A stretch of 64,000 bases of DNA from Onthophagus taurus (Eukaryota > Arthropoda > Insecta > Coleoptera > Scarabaeidae): assembly GCF_036711975.1 (NCBI RefSeq), contig NC_091972.1, positions 19,845,001 to 19,909,000 on the forward strand. Reading direction: 5' to 3'. The notes under the pieces were generated by a model that was not told the origin of the DNA, made no database searches, and saw only the letters and a program-made list of their open reading frames with translations. The number at the start of each line of letters is the position of its first letter. The stretch's first letter is position 1. This document shows, one piece after another, positions 43,817 to 55,094 of the stretch. Position numbers and translations under genes: made by a program.

Positions 43817-46800
43817 TTACAACGGAGACGTCGATCCAGTACATCCAGCTACATCCGGCCAATCACAAACGTCCAATGTTGGATTGAAATGTAATCCCTC
43901 TGGGCAGTACATAACATGAACATCACCCCAATCGCATTTACAGTATTTACCACAATACTCATGCGGATAGAAAAATAAGTAGGTGGCCTCCGATGGGCAT
44001 TGAGTTCTATCGCAACCACCAGCGCTATCAGTAGTTACGTTATCCGTTGTAGTCGTAGGTTTAGGTGTAGTGGGTGTTGTAGTCGATGGAGTAGTTGTTG
44101 GTTCTTCAGTGGTTGTTGTTGGAGCTTGAGTTGTTGTCGTTGTCGGTTTTTGAGTGGTTGTTGTAGGAGCAGGGGTGGTAGTTGTAGTAGTAGTTGTGGT
44201 TGTTGGTTCTTGAGTGGTTGTTGTAGGAGCTGCAGTTGTTGTAGCTTCAGTGGTTGTTGTTGCAGCTGTAGTTGTAGTGGTCGTTGGTGCTTGAGTGGTA
44301 GTTGTTGTTGTGGCAGTAGTAGTCGTGGGAACTGGTTTATTTGTAGTACTAGAACTTGGTGCTGATCCAGTACAACCCGCAACATCTGGCCAATCACAAA
44401 CGTTTATGGTTGGATTAAAGTGCAGTCCATCTGGGCAGTTCATTACGTGGACATCGCCCCAATCGCATTTGCAGTATTTGCTACAATCCTCATGGGGATA
44501 GAAAAATAAATAAGTAGCATCTGATGGGCATTGACTTCTATCACAACCACCAGCGCTATCAGTAGTTCCATCGTCAGTTGTAGTCGTAGGTTTAGGAGTA
44601 GTGGGTGTTGTAGTCGATGGAGTAGTTGTTGGCTCTTTAGTGGTTGTTGTTGGAGCTTGAGTTGTTGTCGTTGTCGGTTCTTGAGTGGTTGTTGTAGGAG
44701 CAGGAGTTGTAGTTGTAGTAGTAGTTGTGGTTGTTGGTTCTTCAGTGGTTGTTGTAGGAGCTGCAGTTGTAGTAGTTATTGTAGCTTCAGTGGTTGTTGT
44801 TGCAGCTGTAGTTGTAGTGGTCGGTGGTGCTTCAGTAGTAGTTGTTGTAGCTTCAGTGGTTGTTGTTGCAGCTGTAGTTGTAGTGGTCGGTGGTGCTTCA
44901 GTAGTAGTTGTTGTAGCTTCAGTGGTTGTTGTTGCAGCTGTAGTTGTAGTGGTCGGTGGTGCTTCAGTAGTAGTTGTTGTTGTGGTAGTAGTAGTCGTGG
45001 GAACTGGTTTATTTGTAGTACTAGAACTTGATGCCGATCCAGTACAACCGGCAACATCTGGCCAATCGCAAACATTTATAGTTGGATTAAAATGCAGCCC
45101 ATCTGGGCAATTCATCACGTGGACATCGCCCCAATCGCATTTGCAGTATTTGCTACAATCCTCATGGGGATAGAAAAATAAATAAGTAGCATCTGATGGG
45201 CATTGACTTCTATCACAACCACCAGCGCTATCAGTAGTTCCATCGTCAGTTGTAGTCGTAGGTTTAGGAGTAGTGGGTGTTGTAGTCGATGGAGTAGTTG
45301 TTGGCTCTTTAGTGGTTGTTGGAGCTTGAGTTGTTGTCGTTGTCGGTTCTTGAGTGGTTGTTGTAGGAGCAGGAGTTGTAGTTGTAGTAGTAGTTGTGGT
45401 TGTTGGTTTTTCAGTGGTTGTTGTAGGAGCTGCAGTTGTAGTAGTTGTTGTAGCTTCAGTGGTTGTTGTTGCAGCTGTAGTTGTAGTGGTCGGTGGTGCT
45501 TCAGTAGTAGTTGTTGTTGTGGTAGTAGTAGTCGTGGGAACTGGTTTATCTGTAGTACTAGAACTTGATGCCGATCCAGTACAACCGGCAACATCTGGCC
45601 AATCGCAAACATTTATAGTTGGATTAAAATGCAGCCCATCTGGGCAATTCATCACGTGGACATCGCCCCAATCGCATTTGCAGTATTTGCTACAATCCTC
45701 ATGGGGATAGAAAAATAAATAAGTAGCATCTGATGGGCATTGACTTCTATCACAACCACCAGCGCTATCAGTAGTTCCATCATCCGTTGTTGTCGTAGGT
45801 TTAGGAGTAGTGGGTGTTGTAGTTGATGGAGTAGTTGTTGGCTTTTCAGTGGTTGTTGTTGTAGCTTCAGTTGTGGTAGTAGTGGTTATTGGTGCTTTAG
45901 TTGTCGTCGAAGTAGATCCTATGCAACCAGCATTATCCGGCCAGTCACAAACGTTTATAGTTGGATTGAAATGAAGACCATCCGGACATCTCATCTCAAA
46001 TACTTTACCCCAATCGCATTTACAATATTTGCCGCAATCTTCATGTGGATAGAAGAAAATATAGGTTGCTTCCGATGGACACATATTGGTATTACAAGTT
46101 CCTGGTTCCCCAGGTACTGGTGTTGTACTAGATGGTTCTGGTGACGTTGTAGTTGATGGAGTTGTTATCGGAGCTTCTGAAGTTATTGTTGTTGCTTTAG
46201 TTGTCGTTGTTGGAGCTTCTGAAGTTGTCGTCGTTGGAGCTTCTGCAGTTGTTGTTGTTGCTTTAGTTGTCGTCGAAGTAGATCCTGTGCAACCGGCATT
46301 TTCCGGCCAATCGCAAACGTTTATAGTTGGATTGAAATGAAGACCATCCGGACATCTCATCTCAAATACTTTACCCCAATCGCATTTACAATATTTGCCG
46401 CAATCTTCATGTGGATAGAAGAAAATATAGGTTGCTTCTGATGGACACTGATTGGTATTACAAGTTCCAGGTTCCCCAGGTACTGGCGTTGTACTAGATG
46501 GTTCTGGTGACGTTGTAGTTGATGGAGTTGTTATCGGAGCTTCTGAAGTTGTTGTTGTTGCTTTAGTTGTCGTTGTTGGAGCTTCTGAAGTTGTTGTCGT
46601 TGGAGCTTCTGCAGTGGTTGTTGTTGCTTTAGTTGTCGTCGAAGTAGATCCTGTGCAACCGGCATTTTCCGGCCAATCGCAAACGTTTATGGTTGGATTG
46701 AAATGAAGACCATCCGGACATCTCATCTCAAATACTTTACCCCAATCGCATTTACAATATTTTCCGCAATCTTCATGTGGATAGAAGAAAATATAGGTTG

Positions 46801-49800
46801 CTTCTGATGGACACTGATTGGTATTACAAGTTCCTGGTTCCCCAGGTACTGGCGTTGTACTAGATGGTTCTGGTGACGTTGTAGTTGATGGAGTTGTTAT
46901 CGGAGCTTCTGAAGTTGTTGTTGTTGCTTTAGTTGTCGTTGTTGTAGATCCTATGCAACCGGCATTTTCCGGCCAATCGCAAACGTTTATGGTTGGATTG
47001 AAATGAAGACCATCCGGACATCTCATCTCAAATACTTTACCCCAATCGCATTTGCAGTATTTACCGCAATCTTCATGTGGATAGAAGAAAATATAGGTTG
47101 CTTCTGATGGACACTTATTGCTATTACAAGTTCCTGGTTCCCCAGGTACTGGCGTTGTGCTAGATGGTTCTGGTGCCGTAGTCGTTGATGGAGTTGTTAT
47201 TGGAGCTTCTGAAGTTGTTGTTGTTGCTTTAGTTGTCGTCGAAGTAGATCCTATGCAACCGGCATTTTCCGGCCAATCGCAAACGTTTATGGTTGGATTA
47301 AAATGAAGACCATCCGGACATCTCATTTCAAATACTTTACCCCAATCGCATTTGCAGTATTTGCCGCAATCTTCATGCGGAAAGAAGAAAATATAGGTTG
47401 CTTCTGATGGACACTTATTTGTATCACAACTTCCTGGTTCCCCAGGTACTGGCGTTGTACTAGATGGTTCTGGTGATGTAGTCGTTGATGGAGTTGTTAT
47501 TGGAGCTTCTGAAGTAGTTGTTGTTGCTTTAGTTGTCGTTATTGGAGCTTCTGAAGTTGTTGTTGTTGGAGCTTCTGAAGTTGTTGTTGTTGCTTTAGTT
47601 GTCGTTGTTGTAGATCCTATGCAACCGGCATTTTCCGGCCAATCGCAAACGTTTATGGTTGGATTGAAATGAAGACCATCTGGACATCTCATTTCAAATA
47701 CTTTGCCCCAATCACATTTGCAGTATTTGCCGCAATCTTCATGCGGAAAGAAGAAAATATAGGTTGCTTCTGATGGACATTTATTTGTGTCACAAGTTCC
47801 TGGTTCCCCAGGTACAGGCGTTGTACTAGATGGTTCTGGAGATGTTGTAGTTGATGAAGTTGTTGTTGATCCTTCAGTGGTTGTTGTTGGCGTAGGTTGA
47901 GTTGTGGAAGATGTCGTACTAGGAGCAGGGGTAGGCGTTGATCCCTTACAACCCGCATTATCCGGCCAATCACAAACATTTAGAGTTGGATTAAAATGCA
48001 GCCCATCTGGGCAATTCATCACGTGGGCAACGCCCCAATCGCATTTACAATATTTGCTGCAATCCTCATGCGGGAAGAATGTCGGGTACTGTCCATTTAC
48101 CGGTTCACATTTCTTGCTATCACAAGGTTCTGATTCACCAGATGGTGTAGTGGTTTTAACAGTTGTTGTAATTTCCGTCGACGCTTTACTAGTTGTTTCG
48201 GTTGAGTTGCCTGTGGATCCAGTACATCCCGCATTATCTGGCCAATCACAAACATTTAATACTGGATTAAAGTGCAATCCAGCAGGACAATCAAAGATAT
48301 GAATATTTCCCCAATCGCACACACAGAATTTCGTACAATCTGGATGTGGTAAGTACACAGGAAATTCTCCATTAATAGCAGGGCAGTTGCTAGCATCACA
48401 TTGTAGCGGCGGCCCGTCGGTAGAAGGAGTAATGGGATAAGTAACTGTGGTTTGTGTTGTCGTTTCAACGTCTGTAGTTGATCCTTCTGATACCGTCGTT
48501 GTTCCTTGAGTACTCGTCGTTGATGTGGTTGTCCACGTAGCATCACAACCCGCGCTCCATGGCCAATCACAAGTAGTAGTGTTGGGATTGAAGTGCAACC
48601 CGTCTGGGCATTCCATTTCAAATGCAACTCCCATATGGCATTTGCAGAATTTTGAACAATCTTCATGTGGAAACAAAAATACGTATGACCCGTCTACAGA
48701 AGGACAGTTTATACTATCACAACCAGGCGTAGTTACAGTTGATGTCGTAGTTGTATCTGCTGATGTCGGCGTGTATGTTGGTGTTGAAGGTGGAGTTGTT
48801 TCTGTCGGTGTGGAAGGTGGAGTTGTTTCTGTCGGTGTGGAAGGTGGAGTTGTTTCTGTCGGTGTGGAAGTTGGAGTTGTATCTGTCGTCGTTGGAGTTG
48901 TACCTGTCGGGGTTGGAGTTGACTCTGTCGGTGTGGGGGTTGGAGTTGTATCTGTCGTCGTTGGAGTTGTACCTGTCGGGGTTGGAGTTGACTCTGTCGG
49001 TGTTGGAGTTGACTCTGTCGGTGTGGGGGTTGGAGTTGTATCTGTCGTCGTTGGAGTTGTACCGGTCGGAGTTGACTCTGTTGGTGTGGGGGTTGGAGTT
49101 GACTCTGTCGCTGTGGGGGTTGGAGTTGTATCTGTCGTCGTTGGAGTTGTACCGGTCGGAGTTGACTCTGTCGGTGTGGGGGTTGGAGTTGTATCTGTCG
49201 TCGTTGGAGTTGTACCTGTCGGGGTTGGCGTTGATTCTGTCGGTGTGGGGGTTGGAGTTGTATCTGTCGACGTTGGAGTTGTACCGGTCGTAGTTGTTTC
49301 TGTCGTCGTTGGTGTTGTGCCTGTCGGGGTTGGAGTTGACTCCGTCGGTGTGGGAGTTGTACCTGTCGTGGTTGGAGTTGTACCGGTCGGAGTTGTTTCT
49401 GTCGTCGTTGGTGTTGTGCCTGTCGGGGTTGGAGTTGACTCCGTCGGTGTGGGAGTTGTACCTGTCGTGGTTGGAGTTGTACCAGTCGGAGTTGGTTCTG
49501 TCGTCGTTGGTGTTGTGCCTGTCGGGGTAGGAGTTGACTCCGTCGGTGTGGGAGTTGGAGTTGTATCTGTCGTCGTTGTAGTTGTACTGGTCGGAGTTGG
49601 TTCTGTCGTCGTTGGTGTTGTGCCTGTCGGGGTTGGAGTTGACTCCGTCGGTGTGGGAGTTGTACCTGTCGTGGTTGGAGTTGTACCAGTCGGAGTTGGT
49701 TCTGTCGTCGTTGGTGTTGTGCCTGTCGGGGTTGGAGTTGACTCCGTCGGTGTGGGAGTTGTACCTGTCGTGGTTGGAGTTGTACCAGTCGGAGTTGGTT

Positions 49801-51637
49801 CTGTCGTCGTTGGTGTTGTGCCTGTCGGGGTTGGAGTTGACTCCGTCGGTGTGGGAGTTGTACCTGTCGTGGTTGGAGTTGTACCAGTCGGAGTTGGTTC
49901 TGTCGTCGTTGGTGTTGTGCCTGTCGGGGTTGGAGTTGACTCTGTCGGTGTGGGGGTTGGAGTTGTGTCTGTCGTCGTTGGAGTTGTACCTGTCGGGGTT
50001 GGAGTTGACTCTGTCGGTGTGGGGGTTGGAGTTGTATCTGTCGTCGTTGTAGTTGTACCGGTCGGAGTTGGTTTTGTCGTCGTTGGTGTTGTGCCTGTCG
50101 GGGTTGGAGTTGACTCCGTCGGTGTGGGAGTTGTACCTGTCGTGGTTGGAGTAGTACCAGTCGGAGTTGGTTCTGTCGTCGTTGGTGTTGTGCCTGTCGG
50201 GGTTGGAGTTGACTCCGTCGGTGTGGGAGTTGTACCTGTCGGGGTTGGAGTTGACTCTGTCGGTGTGGGGGTTGGTGTTGTATCTGTCGTCGTTGGAGTT
50301 GTACCTGTCGGGGTTGGAGTTGACTCTGTCGGTGTGGAGGTTGGAGTTGTACCAGTCGGAGTTGGTTCTGTCGTCGTTGGTGTTGTGCCTGTCGGGGTTG
50401 GAGTTGACTCCGTCGGTGTGGGAGTTGTACCTGTCGGAGTTGTTTCTGACGGTGGAGGAGTTGTACCGGTCGTAGTTGTTTCTGTCGTCGTTGGTGTTGT
50501 ACCTGTCGGAGTTGGAGTTGACTCTGTTGGTGTGGGAGTTGTACCTGTCGAGGTTGGAGTTGTATCTGTTGGCGTTGGAGTTGTACCGGTCGGAGTTGTT
50601 TCTGTCGATGTAGGAGTTGTACCTGTCGGGGTTGGAGTTGACTCTGTTGGTGTAGGAGTTGTACCTGTGGGGGTTGGAGTTGACTCTGTTGGCGTGGGAG
50701 TTGTACCTGTCGAGGTTGGAGTTGTATCGGTCAGAGTTGTACCTGTCGGTGTTGGAGTTGACTCTGTCGGCGTTGGAGTTGTATCGGTTGGAGTTGTATC
50801 GGTTGGCGTTGTTTCTGTTGGTGTAGGAGTTGTATCGGTTGGAGTTGTTTCTGTTGGTGTAGGAGTTGTATCGGTTGGAGTTGTTTCTGTTGGTGTAGGA
50901 GTTGTATCTGTCGGGGTTGGAGTTGTACCGGTCGGAGTTGTTTCTGTCGACGTTGGTGTTGTACCTGTCGGGGTTGGAGTTGACTCTGTCGGCGTTGGAG
51001 TTGTACCTGTTGTGGTAGAAGGTGTACCTGTAGGAGTAAGGTTATATCTGTTGTAGTTGAAGTTGCATCAGCTGTAGTAGAAATCGTACCCGTAGGAATT
51101 GTAGACTCGTCAGTAATAGTGGTTCCCTCAGCTCTTGTAGATAAGTTTAATGTACAATTTACATTTTCAGCGGTGTCGCATCTATGCGTTAAAGTATTAT
51201 AATAAAGGTCGTCAGAACAGGTTTCCACTGTTACAACACCATTTCTACATTGTATATACATTTCACAGAATCCCGGGTGAGGTTTAGTGTAGGAGTCAAA
51301 CAATGAACAGTCAGTATCTAAAAAGAAATAGTTACATAACGATTTTCATTTTAATAACTAATATACCTGTCGTTAATTCGTCTGTTAGCTCATCTTCTTG
51401 GACTTCAAGATTCGAGATAAACATATGTCTATCAACTCGAGCAGATATGTCTGGATGTATATAAATCTATCGTTATTTAAATCTTTAGGTCGTTTTAAAA
51501 ATCTTACCTGCAGAAGTACATAATGAATGCAGCAGTACTATTAAAAAATATATTTTTTGTCCTATGAAAAGTGACGAAATGAATTATTCAGTATGCTATT
51601 TAATATAATGGATTATTAATATATACTCACTTCCCAT
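43817..51637 (-). CDS. Giant secreted chitin-binding mucin (14 CBM_14 domains), gene 4, with one frameshift
   Basis: Exons on the minus strand are 51637-51631 (7 nt), 51561-51508, 51450-51367 and 51317-43817. All junctions are phase 1 with GT-AG borders. Exons 1-2 give the signal peptide MGRQKIYFLIVLLHSLCTSA. Exon 3 is an acidic linker. Exon 4 starts with a CBM_14 module (DTDCSLFDSYTKPHPGFCEM...). It continues with ~800 residues of Thr/Pro repeats (TPTPTGTTPTTTDTTPT type), then 13 CBM_14 modules. Twelve of these end in CPDGLHFNP/CPEGLHFNP..xVCDWP..AGC or a close variant; they are separated by Thr-rich linkers. The protein is ~2,550 residues. Near 51038 the frame shifts by one (7,499 nt between the split codon and the end is not a multiple of 3), so this is a mutation, a polymorphism or an assembly error. 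The role, by family, is an intestinal-mucin-like component binding chitin outside the cell. Confidence 0.8.
44000..47900 (-). repeat. Recent tandem duplications of CBM_14-plus-linker units in gene 4
   Basis: Units centred on CNTN/CDTNKCPSEATYIFF are spaced 366, 366 and 300 bp apart between about 46086 and 47118 and are nearly identical at the DNA level. A second subfamily (CDRSQCPSDATYLFF) occurs at about 44000, 44531, 45203 and 45740. Within it, the Thr linkers differ mainly by copy number of a short TEAPPTTTTTAATTTT unit. This points to unequal crossing-over or slippage. Confidence 0.8.
48780..51000 (-). repeat. Coding minisatellite (Thr/Pro repeat) in gene 4
   Basis: Short in-frame units (GGAGTTGTACCTGTCGGGGT on the plus strand) combine into a 99-bp higher-order unit. 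It is visible as exact-spacing copies starting near 49685, 49784 and 49883. The minus strand encodes TPTPTESTPTPTGTTPTTTG-like linkers. The sequence lacks stops in several frames on both strands because of its composition. Confidence 0.85.
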
Positions 51638-51694
51638 CTTTACATCCCTTGGCAAAACTAAAATGAATATTGTCTCTTCCACAATTCTCGGTGA

Positions 51695-51702
51695 TATTTA
51701 TA
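51695..51702 (-). promoter_or_regulatory. TATA box of gene 4
   Basis: On the minus strand TATAAATA lies 58-65 bp upstream of the gene 4 ATG at 51637, matching the promoter layout of genes 1-3. Confidence 0.62.
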
Positions 51703-52913
51703 CCCGTTTTTTTTAAGATAATATTAATTTCTTTCATTGAAATGATTGGTTATGATTTAATCTCACAGGAAACAACATTATTGTTTAGTTACAGTTAACA
51801 CATCTATTCACTTAAAGTAATGGATTTTAGGCATGTTCAACATCCTAAATGTCATCTATAGATATGTAATAAATACGCATTTATTTATTTTTTTTTTATT
51901 TTCAAATGAGAATTTATGAAGTTTCCATGATTATTATTAATTATTACATAAAATTAATTTGTATATACATATATTTAATATAAACGCAAAAATAGTGATT
52001 GTTTTTATATTAAACTTCCAGGGAAAGATAACTAAATTGATAAAATAATTACATTCCGATTACATTCCGATTAGACTTGTGTCTTTTTATTGTTTTTCTT
52101 AATGGTTTCGAGTACGTGCAATGTAATACATAAACTTTTTAGAATGTTAGGAGCCTACTCTGATTTGAAGTACTTTGATAAGACCAGTGATTTTCAAAAA
52201 AGGTTGTGTTTTAAACTACTATAAATGATAATGATTTAATATCTCTAGTTTTGTAAAGGCTACGAGAAGAAGAAAGAATATGTAGTTTTTATACTTTTAT
52301 ACTGGTTTTTAATTAACAAATTTATGAGTCTTGCTACTTTCGTCTATGTTTCATCTTCAGAGACTCTACAACGATTAACATAATTAACAGCCGTGATAAT
52401 TTAAATATAATGATTAAGTTTTAAGCAAATTTAAAAAATAGAAAAATTAAAATTATTTACAATTTGATGTGAAGTCGTGAAGAAGATTAAAATATCAAAT
52501 TTTTTGTATAAATATACTTTAGATAATTATAAAATGTTGAAGTTATAAAATAAAATGACGTTAAGTATAGAATACGTTTACATTTTAAAAGCATGAATCT
52601 AAATATAATATTGAAATATGTGTTGTATTATAAAAATACGTTTTTACATTATAAAATATTAATCAAATAAAACAGTAAGAACAAAAAAAAATGACAAAAA
52701 AAAGAATGTAATGTTAAGTACAATAATGGAATATTTTATTACACATTTTGCTTTAAATTGTAAATATCACGAAAATGACTAAAATTGAACATATGATATA
52801 CTTAGCGGAAATTAAAGGGAACTCGATGGACAATTCAACCAGCGCATAATATACAGGTTGTTCCATTTAAAAAACTTATGGAAAAGCCATTTAAAAAACC
52901 TCAAAATTCACTT
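51703..52913. other. AT-rich intergenic region upstream of gene 4
   Basis: No ORF, repeat or motif was recognised beyond general AT richness. Confidence 0.4.
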
Positions 52914-53804
52914 ACAAGGGAAGTATCAGAACTGTCCCTCACCGATTTTGTTGAAATTTGGCACAGCGATAGTATGGCCAAAAATAAGGTTTACGTATTT
53001 TTTTATACGTGCTAATAAAGCCCCTGGGGCGAGTTATAAGGGTTGGAAATCGGGGCGAAATATATACATTCCCTTATAGGCTGAAAACGAAAGTAGCTAT
53101 CGAAATGTGGTAAATGTAAACTGATATTCATTTTCAAAGAGTTTTCCATTGATGTATCACACATATATCTGAGGGCTTCAGGGGGTAAACTACCCCTAGT
53201 TTTTTGGAATATTTTAAAAACTAGCCTGTCGATTTTGGCGATATTATGTGTCCTTATAGTACGTTTAAAAATAGCAATGACGTGTTTTTTCTTATTTGCC
53301 TCTGACCATCCCCTGCAAAGTTACGGGGTATGATAGATAACCCCTTTCCTTAAGAATAATGTGATAAACTGTTACACTGTTGAACAATATTTTGAAGAAA
53401 AGCATAAATTAGATGTAAATTAAGATTTACGCAGTAAAATAAACCTTATACGACATTTAGGGGTGGCTGGGGTTAACTACCCTAACCACCCCAAAAATTA
53501 AATTTTTTTGCGAAAAAATCGATTTTGCTGAAATTTACGACGATGATTTTTTATACGTTAGGTAGTACTTTTGAAAGAACTTAAAAGGGTTAGAAGTTTG
53601 GGGTAGAAAATATATTTTCGCATATAATTTTCATAATCCTACAGAAAACGTTTTTTATCCATACTCTATTTAAGTAACACAAAAGTTAGTGTAGTTATAT
53701 AAATATTTATTAATAATAAGTTAAAAAGTGACTGGCAAAGAAATGGTTGACTATTACAAATTGTATTCTACATTATTAATTTAATTTCTTTCTTTTTACT
53801 TTTT

Positions 53805-54414
53805 TTATTCAATGTATTGTTGGCAATAATGAAAATCATGGAAAGAATGTTTTAAACACAACGATTGTTTACACCATGCACAAGTTACGACAGCTATTTC
53901 TCCACAGATATCGCACGTAGGTTTTTCATTGGAAAAGCAAACCTCCACGAGATTTTCAACTGTTCTGGTCTCTCCTCTATATATCCAGACGCAAGCCACG
54001 CGTATTTAAAAACATTAATAAATCGTGGGGAAGACAACTGGTTATGCGTTAGGGATTACAATTTTAAAATATTATCTCGCTGATGCAAATTGACATCGTA
54101 CTGATAGAGAACAATTTGATCGGAAAATCTTCTAATGAAATTCTTCCATATTCTAAAACCAAATACATCCAGGGGTTGAATTTGACCTGTTGGCAGTGGC
54201 CACTCCAAGAATCCAGTAATAGTAATGATTTAGGTCCGGTGTTTGGGAAATAGACATTTTGTAGCCAATCTTTCATATGAGCAGAAGTCAGTTTACTAGA
54301 CTTTGATGCCAAAACGAATATGTTATCTGCTTTGAACATTGTATTTATTACCCTCGGTCCAAATGTACCAGAGGATTCTAACAATGTAGAATACAATTTG
54401 TGATATTTAACCAT
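53805..54414 (-). pseudogene. DDE-superfamily transposase fragments with C-terminal zinc ribbon
   Basis: Frame 54414-54064 reads YHKLYSTLLESSGTFGPRVI, ADNIFVLASKSSKLTSAHMK, DWLQNVYFPNTGP and LLLLDSWSGHC. This resembles DDE_1-type (pogo/Tigger-like) transposases, where the Asp in LLLLD is a catalytic residue. A later frame (53999-53805) encodes a zinc-ribbon-like C-terminus, CDICGEIAVVTCAWCKQSLC, then LKHSFHDFHYC. The two pieces are in order, with a deletion and a frameshift between them, and the N-terminal and other catalytic parts are absent. Superfamily assignment is by motif memory and is tentative. Confidence 0.6.
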
Positions 54415-55094
54415 TTTTTTTTCAGTTGCTTTTTAACTCATTATTAATAAATATTTATATAATTATCCTAGCTTTTATGTTATTTAAATAGAATAAGGAT
54501 AAAAAAGTTTTTTCTGTAGGAGTATGAAAGTTATTAGCGAAAATATATTTTCTACCCCAAACTTCTAACCCTTGTAAGTTCTTACAATAGTACTAACGTA
54601 TAAAAAAATCAGCGTGGTAAATTGCTATAAAATCGACAAACAATTTTCGCAAAAAAGAATTTATTTGGGGTGGTTAGGGTAGTTAACTCCCGCCACCCCT
54701 TAATGTCGTATAGGGTTTATTTTACTGCGTAAATCTTAATTTACATCTAATTAATGGTTTTCTTCAAAATAGTGTTCAAAAGTGTAACTGATTATCACAT
54801 TATTCTTAAGGAAAGGGGTTATCTATCATACCCCGTAACTTTGCAGGGGATGGTCAGAGGCAAATAAAAAAAAACACGTCATTAATATTTTTAAACGTAC
54901 TATAAGGACACATAATATCGCCAAAATCGACAGGGTAGTTTTTAAAATATTCCAAAAAACTAGGGGTAGTTTACCCCCTGAAGCCCTCAGATATATGTGT
55001 GATACATCAATGGAAAGCTCTTTGAAAATGAATATCAGTTTACATTTACTACATTTCGATAGCTATTTTCGTTTTCAGCCTATAAGCGAATATA

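Noticed and set aside
44000..47300. Cys/Ser-rich, Val-rich and Gln/Leu-rich ORFs on either strand
   Set aside because: They are shadows of the Thr-codon repeats and CBM_14 modules of gene 4 in other frames.
48525..51056. 843-codon plus-strand ORF of Val/Gly/Ser repeats opposite the mucin gene
   Set aside because: It is a by-product of a stop-free, period-3 minisatellite. Two other frames are also open, there is no domain or signal, and the minus frame continues into real chitin-binding domains.
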